Of a stretch of DNA of 64,000 nucleotides, positions 1 to 9,804 are shown piece after piece; positions within the stretch are counted from its first letter, which is position 1; each line of letters opens with the position of its first letter. A program made the position numbers and the translations under genes. The stretch is taken from contig JANWVO010000002.1 of the NCBI GenBank assembly GCA_025056865.1, positions 1 to 64,000 on the forward strand, given 5' to 3'. This DNA is from Bryobacteraceae bacterium (GTDB lineage Bacteria; Acidobacteriota; Terriglobia; Bryobacterales; Bryobacteraceae). The notes beneath the pieces were generated by a model. It was not told the DNA's origin, did no database searches, and saw only the letters and a program-made list of their open reading frames with translations.

Positions 1-97
1 GGCAGGCTTCTTCGACGATCAGCACGGCCGCCTGCCGCCGCACGGCGCGCGCCACGAGCTGCTCGACGGTGGATGGGCGGTCCGTCACCACCTTCAT
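1..97 (-). CDS. 5' end of an unidentified gene (truncated by window edge)
   Basis: An open minus-strand frame starts at an ATG (95-97) and runs off the window after 32 codons. It begins MKVVTDRPSTVEQLVARA and is rich in Arg, Ala and Val, with no recognisable motif. No clear Shine-Dalgarno sequence precedes the ATG. It lies next to a tRNA gene on the same strand. The fragment is too short to assign a family, and the start could be wrong. Confidence 0.35.
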   Translation of the reverse strand, partial: MKVVTDRPSTVEQLVARAVRRQAAVLIVEEAC

Positions 98-142
98 TAT
101 GACAGCCGGCAGGTGGAGAGTTCTGCGAGGGCGGGGAACAGG

Positions 143-218
<76 letters not shown>

Positions 219-306
219 ACTTGGTGCGGGACGATTTCAGTATAGCGGAAGCTTGCGCGCGCCCGCAATCGGCTGCGGCGGAGAATCCGCGCAGGACACG
301 CCGGGT

Positions 307-2148
307 TCAGCTCCCGTTGCCGCGCGCTTCCGCCGCAATCTCGGCGATGTCCACCAGCCGCGGCGCCTCCGGTCCGCCCAGAGCGCTCACCGCGTCCTCC
401 AGCATCGTGCGGCAGAACGGGCAGGCGACCGCGATCTTGTCAGCGCCGGTCGCCATCAGCTCGCGGGCGCGGGCATGGCTTACGCGCTCGCCTTTCTCCT
501 CGCCGAGGAACACCAGCCCGCCTCCGGCACCGCAGCAGAAGGCCCGGTCGCGCCGGCGCGGCGCCTCCGTCAGCGCGCCCGCCAGGGCCGCGATGCGACG
601 GGGCTCCTCATAGACGCCGCGGTAACGGCCCAGGTAGCAGGGATCGTGATAGACGACGGCGCCCCCCGTGGACGCCCCATCCGGACGAAGGCGCCGGCCC
701 AGCCATTCGGAATGGTGCAGCACCTCGAAATCAGCCCCGAATTCCTTCCAGTCTTCGCTGATTGTGCGCACGCAATGCGGGCAAATCGAGAGGATTTTCC
801 TGACTCCTGCGCCGCGCATCTGGGCAAGATTGAATTCAGCCAGTTGCTGGAAAAGCAGGTCGTTTCCGAGCCGGCGGGCCGCGTCGCCGGTGCATTTTTC
901 CTTCCGCAGCACGCCGAACGGGACGCCTTCCGCGCGCAGCACCCGGACAAGCGCAAGGACGGCTTCCCTGCCCCGTGGATCGTAGGCTCCCATGCAGCCG
1001 AGCCACAGGCAATACTCCTGCGAGCCGTCGAACCAGGGCAGCCCGTTCTTCTGGATGAACCGGTCCCGCTCGAATGCCGCCATGCCCAGAGGGTTGCCCT
1101 GCCGCTCCAGCCTGACGAAGAGCTGCGCGCCGTATTCATCCTCCCAACGTCCGGTGTTCACTGCCCCCCGCCTCAATCCGATGATGAGCGGAAGGTGCTC
1201 CACGCCCACCGGGCACTGCGCCTCGCAGGCGCCGCACGTAGTGCACTGGAAAACCGCCTCTCCGCTCAGGTGGCCCCCAAGCAGGGGCTGCTCCGAGCCC
1301 GCCCCGTTTTCCTTCAGGAAGGCGCGAAGGCCCAGCGCGATCTGCTTCGGGTTCAACTCCTTGCCCGTGGTGTGCGCCGGGCAGTGCTCCTGGCAGCGCC
1401 CGCATTCGACGCAGGAAAACGCCTGCAAAGCCAGCAGCCGCGTCACGTCTTTCCCGCCCACAAGGCCGAAATCCTCCTCGCCTTCCAGCGGCGGGACTTG
1501 CGCAAATCCGCCGCGGCGCAGGAACACGGCTGCCGGAGACAGCACCAGGTGAAGATGTTTCGTGTGCGGAATCAGCGGCAGAAAAACTAGCAGCGCCGCC
1601 GTATGGGACCACCATAAAGCGCGCCAGAGCGGGGTTCCTTTCTCCGGCTCGAGCAGAAAATCTGCGAGATAAGTCGCCATCAGCAGGAAAATGAGCACGG
1701 CAATCACGCCGGATTCGAGCGAGATTTTTTCCCCAAGCCACCTTGGGCGGATCACAAATCTCCGCACTGCCAGGCCGGCGATGCTCAGGCTCACGGCGGC
1801 GGCGAACGCCGCAGCCGCCCCCCCGTAGGCTCGCCCGAAGCTGCCGCGGCGGAGGTCGAACAGCTCGAAGCCCGCGCCCTGCGCCAGGTGGTTCAGCGTG
1901 ATCAATGCGAACGCGCAGAAGCCCCAGAACACGACCGCATGCGCCAGCCCGGGCCACGGGCGGTGGCGGATGACCCGCGCCTGAAGAACGACTTCGAGGA
2001 GGAACGTCCGGACTCTCGGGTCGAGTGGGCGGAGACGGAACCCGGCGTCCGGCTTCGACCGCAGGATGGTGCGCAGTATGACGCGGAAACGCGCCCAGAA
2101 CAGGGCGGCGGACAATCCGCAGCAGGCGAGAAAAAAGGCCGTTTCCAT
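307..2148 (-). CDS. membrane-anchored heterodisulfide reductase-like Fe-S oxidoreductase
   Basis: 613 residues. Residues 1-205 hold several hydrophobic segments and scattered histidines (70, 182, 195, 198, 200) resembling the NarI/HmeC-type cytochrome b domain. Two [4Fe-4S] ferredoxin-type motifs follow: Cys 246/249/252/256 in [15 protein letters not shown] and Cys 302/305/308/312 in [15 protein letters not shown]. The C-terminal half has two CCG cysteine-rich domains (LWLGCMGAY...CPHC, and [10 protein letters not shown]...FCCGAGGG...CPFC) as in HdrD, GlpC and DsrK. The layout suggests a quinone-linked electron-transfer protein in the cytoplasmic membrane that takes electrons from a soluble donor such as an electron-transfer flavoprotein. 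The donor is inference because no partner gene is adjacent. The start is the first ATG of the frame and leads directly into a membrane helix. The neighbour on the other side (2228) is divergent. Confidence 0.8.
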   Translation of the reverse strand: METAFFLACCGLSAALFWARFRVILRTILRSKPDAGFRLRPLDPRVRTFLLEVVLQARVIRHRPWPGLAHAVVFWGFCAFALITLNHLAQGAGFELFDLRRGSFGRAYGGAAAAFAAAVSLSIAGLAVRRFVIRPRWLGEKISLESGVIAVLIFLLMATYLADFLLEPEKGTPLWRALWWSHTAALLVFLPLIPHTKHLHLVLSPAAVFLRRGGFAQVPPLEGEEDFGLVGGKDVTRLLALQAFSCVECGRCQEHCPAHTTGKELNPKQIALGLRAFLKENGAGSEQPLLGGHLSGEAVFQCTTCGACEAQCPVGVEHLPLIIGLRRGAVNTGRWEDEYGAQLFVRLERQGNPLGMAAFERDRFIQKNGLPWFDGSQEYCLWLGCMGAYDPRGREAVLALVRVLRAEGVPFGVLRKEKCTGDAARRLGNDLLFQQLAEFNLAQMRGAGVRKILSICPHCVRTISEDWKEFGADFEVLHHSEWLGRRLRPDGASTGGAVVYHDPCYLGRYRGVYEEPRRIAALAGALTEAPRRRDRAFCCGAGGGLVFLGEEKGERVSHARARELMATGADKIAVACPFCRTMLEDAVSALGGPEAPRLVDIAEIAAEARGNGS

Positions 2149-2227
2149 ACGCGGGGCAGCGCCCCGGGGGCGCTGTTCTCACACTCTATCCGATCCGTTC
2201 CCTACAATGGAGCCTCAGGAGGACGGA

Positions 2228-3169
2228 TTGAGAGTTCTTGTCGCCGGCGCAGCCGGCTTCATCGGATCGCATCTCTGCGATGCGCTGCTGGCCGGGGGCT
2301 GCGATGTTCTGGGCGTGGACAACTTCGTCACCGGCTCGCCGCGGAACCTGGGGCACCTTGCGGACGAGCCGCGGTTCCGGTTTCTCGAGCATGACATCGT
2401 CGAACCGCTGTCCATCGAAGGCCCGCTGGACGCCATTTTCAACCTGGCCTCGCCCGCGAGCCCGCGGGATTATCTCGCCCACCCGGTGGAGACCCTCCGG
2501 ACCGGTGCGGAAGGGACGCGGAATCTGCTGGAACTGGCCCGGACAAAAGGGGCCTGCTATGTTTTGGCTTCCACCAGCGAGGTGTACGGCGATCCCCTGG
2601 AGCACCCGCAGAAGGAGACCTACTGGGGCAACGTGAACCCTGTCGGCCCGCGCTCCTGCTACGACGAAAGCAAGCGTTTCGCGGAAGCGCTGGTGATGGC
2701 CTACCATCGCCGCCACGGGCTGTGCACGCACATCGCGCGCATCTTCAACACCTATGGGCCCCGCATGCAGCACGACGACGGGCGCATCGTGCCGAATTTC
2801 ATCGTCCAGGCGCTGCGCAACCAGCCCATTACTGTCTACGGCGATGGAAGCCAGACCAGGTCCTTCTGCTACGTGGACGACCTCGTGGAAGGGCTGATCC
2901 TTCTCAGCCGCTCGGAAGAGCCCTATCCGGTCAATCTCGGCAATCCTCACGAGATGACCGTGCTCGAATTCGCCAGGCTCATCCGGGAGCTGACCGGAAG
3001 CGAATCGGAGATCGTCTTCGAGCCGCTGCCGGAGGACGACCCCCAGCGCCGCCAGCCGGACATCGGCAGGGCAAAGTCCGTTCTGGGCTGGAAGCCACGC
3101 ACCAGCCTGCAGGAAGGACTGCGGCTCACGATCGAGGCATTCCGGAGGGAGCTGGGCGGAGGCGGTTGA
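2228..3169 (+). CDS. uxs: UDP-glucuronate decarboxylase (UDP-xylose synthase), SDR family
   Basis: 313 residues. Converts UDP-glucuronate to UDP-xylose in the cytoplasm for polysaccharide synthesis. The Rossmann motif [10 protein letters not shown] is at the extreme N-terminus. The catalytic Tyr145-x3-Lys149 (CYDESKR) is present, along with the family motifs [18 protein letters not shown] and [14 protein letters not shown] chose the TTG at 2228 as start. AGGAGGAC (2217-2224) sits a few bases upstream and the product then begins [13 protein letters not shown], as in related enzymes. An in-frame ATG at 2207 would add seven residues and has no ribosome binding site. The gene is divergent from the Fe-S protein and stands alone, ending at a strong hairpin (3206-3236). 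Extended SDR family members such as UDP-glucose epimerases are the alternative, but the motif set favours Uxs. Confidence 0.85.
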   Translation: MRVLVAGAAGFIGSHLCDALLAGGCDVLGVDNFVTGSPRNLGHLADEPRFRFLEHDIVEPLSIEGPLDAIFNLASPASPRDYLAHPVETLRTGAEGTRNLLELARTKGACYVLASTSEVYGDPLEHPQKETYWGNVNPVGPRSCYDESKRFAEALVMAYHRRHGLCTHIARIFNTYGPRMQHDDGRIVPNFIVQALRNQPITVYGDGSQTRSFCYVDDLVEGLILLSRSEEPYPVNLGNPHEMTVLEFARLIRELTGSESEIVFEPLPEDDPQRRQPDIGRAKSVLGWKPRTSLQEGLRLTIEAFRRELGGGG

Positions 3170-3205
3170 GGGCGGCGCCAGGCGGGAAGATCCGCCGCAG
3201 CAGGA

Positions 3206-3236
3206 CAGACACGAACCCGCAGCGGGTTCGTGTCTG
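3206..3236. terminator. strong hairpin between convergent uxs and pilZ genes
   Basis: CAGACACGAACCCGC (3206-3220) and its exact reverse complement (3222-3236) are separated by one base. This gives a long stem with a small loop. No T-tract follows on either strand, so it is not a canonical intrinsic terminator. It lies between two converging genes, 37 bases after the uxs stop and 30 before the pilZ stop, which suggests bidirectional transcription arrest or 3'-end protection. Confidence 0.6.
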
Positions 3237-3265
3237 CCCGAAGGGAGAAGAGAGTTCGAGGAATC

Positions 3266-3616
3266 TCAGAGGGTGAGCCCGTTCCGGCTCATCGTGCGGA
3301 ACTCGTACTGCTGGATCTCCACTGCCGCCTGGTTTCCTTCGCTGCGCACCACGCGGCCCCGCGCCATGAGTTTGAGATTGCAGCGGTTATCCAGTTGCGC
3401 CGGCCAGCGGATGGCCATTTCGACTCTCTTGCCGGCAATGAGCGGCCGGTCCGCCTGGAAGCGGACGCCGCCGCTGCTGATGTCAATGGTGATTCCCTTG
3501 CCGTGCTCCTGGGCCAGCCGTTTGCCGGTCATCCGGTAGACCAGCTCGCACTCGATGGGAAACCGGTCGGTTCTCCTGCGGTCGGTTCGCATGGCGTCGA
3601 TCATCATCGGATCCAT
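3266..3616 (-). CDS. PilZ domain protein (c-di-GMP receptor type)
   Basis: 116 residues, essentially one PilZ domain. The arginine switch lies in DRRRTDRFPIECELVY (RxxxR near residues 14-18), and the second motif is IDISSGGVRF ([D/N]xSxxG), the two c-di-GMP contacts of the family. No other domain is visible, so it probably acts as an adaptor whose target is unknown. GGGAG abuts the first ATG (3616) directly. The ATG at 3607 has better spacing from it and may be the true start, with little change to the protein. The gene is monocistronic and converges on uxs. Confidence 0.85.
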   Translation of the reverse strand: MDPMMIDAMRTDRRRTDRFPIECELVYRMTGKRLAQEHGKGITIDISSGGVRFQADRPLIAGKRVEMAIRWPAQLDNRCNLKLMARGRVVRSEGNQAAVEIQQYEFRTMSRNGLTL

Positions 3617-3758
3617 CTCCCGGGGCCTCGTCAGGCTCGCTACACTTGCAGGATCCGCCCTGGGAGGCCTCTTTGCAATAGCGCAGGAGTCCCGGTTTGT
3701 GGTAGTACCCGGGTACCATCCGCCGGCCTGTGGCCGGGCGCGCTGCCCGTCGGCCGCC

Positions 3759-4847
3759 CTAACGCGGTGGACCGGCCTGCGTCGGCGCCGCGGAGGGGGT
3801 CCGGGAGAAGGTGATCTCCCAATCCGAGATGCCGCTGATGTATAGCCGCGCCCGCTGACTGGCCAGCGTGTCGCTCTCCCCGTACTGGATGCCGATCACC
3901 TGCGGGTAGTAGCCAGGAAGGAAGCCGATTTCGTCCCGGTCCATGAGCTTGACGGGCTCGCTCCAGCCGGCGGGATCCAGCGCGGGATCATTGAAGGAGA
4001 TGTAAATGCCCTCTTGGGGCCAGCCCGGCTCGCAGCACGACCGGTTGAGGAGCATCACGAATTTCCGCAGATACGTGTTGTAATGCACCGCCGGGCCCCA
4101 GAAGGAATCCGTATCGGCGCGCTGCCATTCCACACGGGCCGGAAAAATCGGCGTGCAGCGGCCTCCCAGGCCCGGCTCCTCCCATTTCCCTTCGTAATAC
4201 TTCCATACGTTCCCGACGGGCCGGAGCCGGTCCTGCCAGGCCAGGCGGGCAACGCAGATGCCCTGCTCCTCGGGCGGTCCCGAATAGTTGGTGAAGAAGA
4301 AGTAGAAGTACCTGCGCTCGCGGTCGAGGACAGCGGAAAAGTCCCCATGCCCGCCGGCAAAAAAGCCGTTGTTTGCCGTGCAATCGGGGGCATAGCCGCT
4401 GTCGAGGATGATGCCCAGGTCGGTAAAGCTCAGCCCGTAGTCCTCTGAAACCAGTGCGCCGATTTTCGGTGCCGTCAGCGGCGACGAATCGCACACCCCG
4501 CCGGGTTCGTGATGATACCAGGCCAGCAGCAGCCCGCGGTCCCGGTAGACAGCCTCCACCCACAGCGGGGTGTGACGGATGGCGGAATCATCCACCCGCT
4601 CGCTTTGCCATTCCGTGAACTGGTTGCCCGCGACGCTGATCATCAGCGGCTCGCCCGTGGATGTGAAGACACGGAACGTTCCGGCAGCCCAGAATGTCGG
4701 ACTGTTGCCGTCCGGCCGCACGGGCAGCTCCAGCCGCGGCGCCGGGCTGATCACCCAGGACTGGGCGGCCAGCGGGAGCATCAGCCAGGGCAGAAGCAGC
4801 GCCCTGCGGATGCCGGGGAGCCGCGGGCGCAGTTGCAAAGCACTCAT
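3759..4847 (-). CDS. secreted beta-propeller-like protein, possible glycosidase fold
   Basis: 362 residues. The N-terminus has a basic stretch then LLLPWLMLPLAAQS, a signal peptide probably cut after LAAQ. The mature part is rich in aromatic residues and in repeated blocks such as SEDYGLSFTDLG, GGHGDFSAVLDRERRYFYFFF and WGPAVHYNTYLRKFVML. These read like successive blades of a five-bladed propeller seen in GH43/GH117-like and DUF4185 proteins. Several Cys (for example in CDSSP, DCTANNG and CCEPGW) may form disulfides after export. Substrate is unknown. It is transcribed away from the hydrogenase operon, so the 150 bp between them is a shared upstream region. Confidence 0.6.
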   Translation of the reverse strand: MSALQLRPRLPGIRRALLLPWLMLPLAAQSWVISPAPRLELPVRPDGNSPTFWAAGTFRVFTSTGEPLMISVAGNQFTEWQSERVDDSAIRHTPLWVEAVYRDRGLLLAWYHHEPGGVCDSSPLTAPKIGALVSEDYGLSFTDLGIILDSGYAPDCTANNGFFAGGHGDFSAVLDRERRYFYFFFTNYSGPPEEQGICVARLAWQDRLRPVGNVWKYYEGKWEEPGLGGRCTPIFPARVEWQRADTDSFWGPAVHYNTYLRKFVMLLNRSCCEPGWPQEGIYISFNDPALDPAGWSEPVKLMDRDEIGFLPGYYPQVIGIQYGESDTLASQRARLYISGISDWEITFSRTPSAAPTQAGPPR

Positions 4848-4971
4848 CGATTCCCCTCCTGAACATACAAGGGACGCTGCCGCGCGGAAAAAGATTACGC
4901 CGCATCCGCCCGGACTTCCGGCTGCCGCGCCGAATGCAGCCCCGGACGGGAAGATCCGCGCGGCCTTTGTG

Positions 4972-4995
4972 TAGAATTACAGGTATCGTTATCCT
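4972..4995 (+). promoter_or_regulatory. candidate -10 and operator just upstream of hoxE
   Basis: TAGAAT (4972-4977) matches five of six positions of the sigma-70 -10 hexamer, but I see no convincing -35. It is followed by ACAGG (4979-4983) and CCTGT (4993-4997 region), an interrupted dyad ending at the hoxE ATG. A regulator bound there would block both initiation and the ribosome. This is a weak, sequence-only suggestion. Confidence 0.3.
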
Positions 4996-4997
4996 GT

Positions 4998-5495
4998 ATG
5001 CCAGATTCGACGACAGCCGCGCCCCCATCCGTCCGGGACAACCGCGAGAAGATGCTCGAGCGGGCGATGTCGCGCCATCAGTACTCGGGCGACGCCCTGA
5101 TCGAGGTCCTCCATGCCGCCCAGGAGCTTTACGGCTATCTCTCCCCCCCTCTGCTGCGGATGATCGCCCGGAAACTGAAGCTGCCTCCCAGCCGGGTGCT
5201 CGGGGTGGCCACGTTCTACCATTTCTTCTCCCTGAAACCAAAAGGCGAACACTTCTTCCAGGTTTGCACCGGCACAGCCTGCTACGTCGCCGGCGCGCCG
5301 GCGTTGATCGAAGTGCTGGAGAGGCGCTGCTGCAAGTCCGGGGCCACAAGCCCGGATGGCAAGGTCACGGTGCAGGCAGTGCGCTGCATCGGATCCTGCG
5401 GACTCGCGCCTGCCGTCATCTATGACGGCAGGATTCTCGCGCGTGTCACGCCGGATCAGCTCAACCAGGAACTGGACCGCATAGGAGTGCCATGA
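4998..5495 (+). CDS. hoxE: NAD-linked [NiFe] hydrogenase, HoxE (NuoE-like) subunit
   Basis: 165 residues, a thioredoxin-fold [2Fe-2S] protein homologous to complex I NuoE. N-terminal helical part: [18 protein letters not shown]. Cluster ligands are the CTGTACY pair and the CIGSCGLAP pair in the C-terminal half. In HoxEFUYH enzymes HoxE and HoxFU form the diaphorase module that passes electrons between NAD(H) and the hydrogenase module in the cytoplasm. It is the first gene of a five-gene run. Its stop overlaps the hoxF start as ATGA (5492-5495). The ATG at 4998 has only a weak upstream AGG. An ATG at 5052 is an alternative start, but the retained N-terminus matches the usual family length. 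Confidence 0.88.
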   Translation: MPDSTTAAPPSVRDNREKMLERAMSRHQYSGDALIEVLHAAQELYGYLSPPLLRMIARKLKLPPSRVLGVATFYHFFSLKPKGEHFFQVCTGTACYVAGAPALIEVLERRCCKSGATSPDGKVTVQAVRCIGSCGLAPAVIYDGRILARVTPDQLNQELDRIGVP

Positions 5496-7132
5496 CGATC
5501 GAGGAGCTTTGCGAACGCCAGCAGAAAGAGCTGGAGCGGCAGGCCAGCCTGAGGCGCAGGATCGCCTGCTGCACGGCAGCCGGATGCATGTCCTGCGGCG
5601 CAGACTCGGTGCGCCGGGCAGTGAAGGCCGAAATCGAGGCCCGCGGACTGGCCAACGAAGTGGAGGTATGCGGCACCGGCTGCATGGGCCTGTGCAGCCG
5701 CGGCGTGCTGGTGCGGACCTCTGACGATGGTTCGCTGTGGGGGCAGGTGACCGCTGCCGACGCCGCGGCCCTCGTCTCGGAGCAGCCGGCAGCGTCCGCG
5801 GAGCTGGCCGCCCGCCGGATCGATACCAACGCTGCCTTTTTCACCCGGCAGCTCAGGATCGTGCTGGCCAACAGCGGGGTGGCGGACCCGGAGCGGCTGG
5901 ACGACTACATCGCCACCGGGGGATACCAGGCCCTGGCGAAAGCCCTTTCCGAAATGACGCCCGAGGAAGTGATCGCCGAAGTCCGCAGGAGCGGCCTCCG
6001 GGGCCGGGGCGGTGCAGGCTACCCGACGGCGCTGAAGTGGGAGCTGGTCGCCAAGCAGAAATCCACGCCGAAATACGTCATCTGCAATGCCGACGAGGGC
6101 GACCCCGGAGCCTTCATGGACCGCAGCGTGCTCGAGGGGGATCCGCATCGCGTGCTGGAAGGCATGGCAATCGCCGGTTACGCCGTCGGCGCGCAGCAGG
6201 GCTTCATCTACGTCCGCGGCGAGTACACGCTTGCCATCCAGCGCCTTCAGACGGCGATCCGGCAGGCCGAGCGCGAGCAGCTTCTCGGAAACCGCATCTT
6301 CGGCGACAACTTCCAGTTCCGCATCGACCTGCGCATCGGCGCCGGCGCGTTCGTCTGCGGCGAGGAAACCGCCCTCATCGCCTCGATTGAAGGCAAACGC
6401 GGGCAGCCCCGCCAGCGGCCTCCCTATCCGCCCGAGTCCGGGCTGTGGGGGCAGCCCACGCTGATCAACAACGTGGAGACGTTCGCCAACATCGCCCCCA
6501 TCATCCGCAACGGAGGCGACTGGTTTGCCCGCATCGGCACGCCCACCAGCACGGGCACGAAAGTCTTCGCTCTGGCAGGGAAGATCGCCAACACGGGCCT
6601 CATCGAGGTGCCCATGGGGATTTCGCTGCGCGAGATCGTCTTCGACATCGGCGGCGGCGTCCCTGGCGGGCGGTTCAAGGCGGCCCAGACGGGCGGCCCC
6701 TCCGGAGGCTGCATCCCCGCCGAATACCTGGATACGCCGGTCGACTACGAATCGCTCGCCGCCATTGGTTCGATCATGGGCTCGGGCGGCCTGATCATCA
6801 TGGACGACCAGTCTTCCATGGTCGACGTGGCCCGCTTCTTCATGGAGTTCTGCATGGAGGAGAGCTGCGGCAAGTGCATCCCGTGCCGGGCGGGCACCGT
6901 GCAGATGCACGATATCCTCTCGCGCCTGCTGCGCGGCGAAGCCACGCGGCTGGACCTGGAAATGCTGGAACGGCTCGCCACGCTGCTGAAGGAGACCAGC
7001 CTCTGCGGCCTGGGCATCACCGCCCCCAATCCGGTCATCAGCACCCTGAAGTATTTCCGTCACGAGTACGAGGCGCTGCTTGCCGGCGCCGCCCAGGAGA
7101 AGTGCCATGAGCGTCAAGACGCTGACCATTGA
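5492..7132 (+). CDS. hoxF: NAD-linked [NiFe] hydrogenase, diaphorase subunit HoxF (NuoF-like)
   Basis: 546 residues. The N-terminal about 110 residues form a second thioredoxin-like [2Fe-2S] domain with Cys in [11 protein letters not shown] and CGTGCMGLC. The NuoF core follows: the NADH-binding glycine-rich loop [13 protein letters not shown], the FMN-site motif [11 protein letters not shown], the [18 protein letters not shown] block, and the C-terminal [4Fe-4S] site [12 protein letters not shown] with a fourth Cys in TSLCGLG. It oxidises NADH or reduces NAD+. The start codon overlaps the hoxE stop, so translation is coupled. The last 26 bases overlap hoxU. The domain order matches HoxF and also the NADH subunit of electron-bifurcating hydrogenases, but the hoxYH genes downstream decide for the bidirectional Hox type. 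Confidence 0.9.
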   Translation: MTIEELCERQQKELERQASLRRRIACCTAAGCMSCGADSVRRAVKAEIEARGLANEVEVCGTGCMGLCSRGVLVRTSDDGSLWGQVTAADAAALVSEQPAASAELAARRIDTNAAFFTRQLRIVLANSGVADPERLDDYIATGGYQALAKALSEMTPEEVIAEVRRSGLRGRGGAGYPTALKWELVAKQKSTPKYVICNADEGDPGAFMDRSVLEGDPHRVLEGMAIAGYAVGAQQGFIYVRGEYTLAIQRLQTAIRQAEREQLLGNRIFGDNFQFRIDLRIGAGAFVCGEETALIASIEGKRGQPRQRPPYPPESGLWGQPTLINNVETFANIAPIIRNGGDWFARIGTPTSTGTKVFALAGKIANTGLIEVPMGISLREIVFDIGGGVPGGRFKAAQTGGPSGGCIPAEYLDTPVDYESLAAIGSIMGSGGLIIMDDQSSMVDVARFFMEFCMEESCGKCIPCRAGTVQMHDILSRLLRGEATRLDLEMLERLATLLKETSLCGLGITAPNPVISTLKYFRHEYEALLAGAAQEKCHERQDADH

Positions 7133-7835
7133 TGGCAGGCCCGTCACTGGCCGGGCGGGCGAAACCATATTCAACGTCGCCTGGGATAACGGCATCCGCA
7201 TCCCGCGGCTGTGCCATGTGGGCGGGCTCACCGATGTCGGAGCCTGCCGGCTCTGCCTCGTGGAAATCGAAGGGCAGAACCGGCTGGCGGCAGCCTGCCT
7301 GACGCCCGTCGAGGAAGGCATGGTTGTCCGTACCCAAACCGACAGGCTGCGCGAGCACCGCAGGCTGCTGGTGGAACTGCTGCTGGCCGAGCGCAACCAC
7401 GTCTGCTCGGTGTGCGTGATGAACGGAGCCTGCGAGCTTCAGGACCTGGCCGCCGAGCTGGGCGTCGACCACGTCCGGCTCCGCTACCTGCACCCGAAGC
7501 TGGAGGTCGACACCAGCCACGAGCGCTTCGGCATGGACCACAACCGCTGCGTCCTCTGCACGCGGTGCGTGCGCGTCTGCGACGAGGTCGAAGGAGCGCA
7601 CACCAAGGACGTGGCAGGCCGCGGCACCCTGTCGCGAATCATTCACGACCTTGACCAGCCCTGGGGCGAGTCCGACACCTGCACCGGCTGCGGCAAGTGC
7701 GTGCACGTGTGCCCGACCGGCGCCCTGTTCACCAAGGGCAAGTCGGTCATGGAGATGATCAAGGACCGCCGCTTTCTGAAATACATCGTCACGGCGCGGG
7801 AGAGACGGCAATGGATCCTGCAGGAAGAAAAGTGA
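7107..7835 (+). CDS. hoxU: NAD-linked [NiFe] hydrogenase, HoxU (NuoG-like) electron-transfer subunit
   Basis: 242 residues. Begins with a plant-type [2Fe-2S] domain ([16 protein letters not shown] and a later Cys). Next is the His-Cys3 [4Fe-4S] motif [14 protein letters not shown]. Then two ferredoxin-type [4Fe-4S] sites, [13 protein letters not shown] and [14 protein letters not shown]. This is the cluster set of HoxU and of the NuoG N-terminus, which wires HoxF to HoxY. The ATG at 7107 is chosen because AGGAGA (7095-7100) precedes it and the product starts [10 protein letters not shown] like its relatives. This gives a 26-base overlap with hoxF. Its stop is inside the hoxY start (GTGA at 7832-7835). 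Confidence 0.9.
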   Translation: MSVKTLTIDGRPVTGRAGETIFNVAWDNGIRIPRLCHVGGLTDVGACRLCLVEIEGQNRLAAACLTPVEEGMVVRTQTDRLREHRRLLVELLLAERNHVCSVCVMNGACELQDLAAELGVDHVRLRYLHPKLEVDTSHERFGMDHNRCVLCTRCVRVCDEVEGAHTKDVAGRGTLSRIIHDLDQPWGESDTCTGCGKCVHVCPTGALFTKGKSVMEMIKDRRFLKYIVTARERRQWILQEEK

Positions 7836-8353
7836 GGGTCGCCACGGCCTGGCTGAGCGGCTGCTCGGGATGCCACATGTCGCTGCTGGACATGGACGAG
7901 CGGCTGCTCGAGCTGGCCAGCCGCATCGAGCTGATGGCTTCGCCGCTGACCGACTGGAAGGAATTCCCGGAGACCGATGTCACGCTGGTGGAGGGCGCTG
8001 TCGGCAACGTGGAGCAACTGGAACTGATCCGCCTCATCCGCTCGCGCTCGCGTCTGCTGGTGAGCCTCGGCGATTGCGCCATCACTGGCAATGTGCCCGC
8101 CATGCGGAACGTCTACCCGGTGGAGGATCTGCTGCGGGAGTCTTATGAGGCGCAGAGCGCGCCGGTCATCGGCGTGCCCGGCCGCGGGTCGGCCGTGCCG
8201 CGGCTGATCGACCGCGTCCTGCAAGTGCACCAGGTGGTGGAAGTGGACTATTTCCTGCCCGGATGCCCGCCCGATGCCGGCGCGATTTACGAGTTGCTCG
8301 CCGCCCTGTGCGAGGGCAGGCAGCCGGCCCTGGAAACACGGAGGTTTGGCTGA
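7832..8353 (+). CDS. hoxY: NAD-linked [NiFe] hydrogenase small subunit HoxY
   Basis: 173 residues from a GTG start. Carries the proximal [4Fe-4S] ligands of the short Hox-type small subunit: [11 protein letters not shown] near the N-terminus, [10 protein letters not shown], and LPGCPPD toward the C-terminus. There is no Tat signal, consistent with a cytoplasmic enzyme. I chose GTG 7832: GGAAG (7823-7827) precedes it, it makes a GTGA overlap with the hoxU stop like the other junctions here, and the product starts at [13 protein letters not shown] as expected. An in-frame ATG at 7811 would add seven residues. The stop overlaps the hoxH start as TGATG. Confidence 0.88.
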   Translation: MRVATAWLSGCSGCHMSLLDMDERLLELASRIELMASPLTDWKEFPETDVTLVEGAVGNVEQLELIRLIRSRSRLLVSLGDCAITGNVPAMRNVYPVEDLLRESYEAQSAPVIGVPGRGSAVPRLIDRVLQVHQVVEVDYFLPGCPPDAGAIYELLAALCEGRQPALETRRFG

Positions 8354-9774
8354 TGGCGAAGCGCATTGTCATCGACCCGGTCACGCGCATCGAGGGCCAC
8401 GCCAGAATCTCGATCTATGTCAATGAAGCCGGCGAGGTCGAGGCGGCCCAGTTTCATGTCGGAGAATTCCGCGGGTTCGAAAAATTCGCCCAGGGCCGCC
8501 CGTTCCATGAGATGCCGGGCCTGATGGCCCGCACCTGCGGCATCTGCCCGGTGAGCCATGTGCTGGCCGGATCCAGGGCTGGCGACATGCTGCTCGGTCT
8601 CGACCCCCCGCCGGCCGCGCGGGCCCAGAGGCGGCTGCTCAATTACGCGCAGCACTTGCAGTCCCACGCCCTCAGCTTCTTCTATCTGTCCTGCCCGGAT
8701 CTTCTGCTCGGTTTTGATAGCCCGCCCGAGCGGCGCCACATTCTTGGCCTGGCCGAGGCGGATCCCGGCTTCGTGCGGCGCGGCGTGCGCCTGCGCCAGT
8801 TCGGCCAGACCATCATTGAGACCATTGGCGGCCGCAGGGTCCACCCGCCCGGCAGCGTCCCCGGCGGCATGACCCGGCCACTCGAACGCGAGGAGGTGGA
8901 ACGCATCCGCCAGTGGTTGCCCGAGGCGCTGGAATCGGTCCAGATGGCCCTGGACCGCTTCAAGGCCCTGCTGGGCCAGTTCCAGGAAGAAATCGCCTCC
9001 CTCGGAGACTTCCCCTCGCTCTTCATGGGCATGGTGAATGGCCAGGGCGAGCTCGAAATTTACGACGGAGCGATCCGTTTTGTCGACGCCGCCGGCAATC
9101 TTGTGGCCGACAACCTCGATCCGGCCCGCTACTTCACCTACATCGGCGAGGCTAGCGAGGAGTGGTCCTACATGAAGTTCCCTTACTACAGGCCGCTCGG
9201 CTACCCCGGCGGCATGTATCGCGTGGGGCCGCTCGCCCGCCTGAACGTGTGCACGCGCGTTGGCACGCCGCTGGCAGACCGCGAGCTGCGCGAGTTCCGC
9301 CAACGCGCCGGCCGCCCGGCCTGCGCCACCTTCCACTACCACTGGGCCCGCCTCATCGAGATGCTGCACGCGGTGGAGCGGATCGACGAGATCACCGCCG
9401 ACGACGTGCTGCTTGATCCGCGCGTGCGCGCCCGCGCCGGCCAGAACGCCAACGTCGGCATTGGCGCCTGCGAAGCCCCGCGCGGCACGCTGTTCCATCA
9501 CTACGAGGTGGACGACACGGGCCTTGTCCGGCGCGCCAACCTGCTTATCGCCACCGGCCAGAACAATCTCGCCATGAACCAGGCCGTCACCCAGGCCGCG
9601 AAACGGTTCGTGCGCGCCGATGATCCGGCAGAAGGCGGCCTGAACCGCGTCGAGGCTGCCATCCGCTGCTTCGATCCCTGCCTGTCCTGCGCCACGCACG
9701 CCTTCGGGCGCATCCCCCTGCTGGTGGAATTCCGCCGCCGGGATGGCAGCCTCCTCCGCAGGCTGCCTGCCTGA
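8353..9774 (+). CDS. hoxH: NAD-linked [NiFe] hydrogenase large (catalytic) subunit HoxH
   Basis: 473 residues. The Ni-Fe ligands are Cys62 and Cys65 in [11 protein letters not shown] and Cys443 and Cys446 in DPCLSCATH. After His449 there is a 24-residue tail starting AFGRIPLL. Family precedent is that such a tail is cut off by a dedicated endopeptidase (HoxW type) once Ni is inserted. It catalyses reversible H2 oxidation coupled to NAD+ through HoxEFUY. No hyp or hoxW maturation gene is present in this window, so these must lie elsewhere. The gene is last in the operon and is followed by a GC-rich hairpin (9805-9832) before a convergent receptor gene. Confidence 0.92.
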   Translation: MAKRIVIDPVTRIEGHARISIYVNEAGEVEAAQFHVGEFRGFEKFAQGRPFHEMPGLMARTCGICPVSHVLAGSRAGDMLLGLDPPPAARAQRRLLNYAQHLQSHALSFFYLSCPDLLLGFDSPPERRHILGLAEADPGFVRRGVRLRQFGQTIIETIGGRRVHPPGSVPGGMTRPLEREEVERIRQWLPEALESVQMALDRFKALLGQFQEEIASLGDFPSLFMGMVNGQGELEIYDGAIRFVDAAGNLVADNLDPARYFTYIGEASEEWSYMKFPYYRPLGYPGGMYRVGPLARLNVCTRVGTPLADRELREFRQRAGRPACATFHYHWARLIEMLHAVERIDEITADDVLLDPRVRARAGQNANVGIGACEAPRGTLFHHYEVDDTGLVRRANLLIATGQNNLAMNQAVTQAAKRFVRADDPAEGGLNRVEAAIRCFDPCLSCATHAFGRIPLLVEFRRRDGSLLRRLPA

Positions 9775-9804
9775 GCCCGGACGAAAAACCTGGAGCCTGG
9801 TGGC

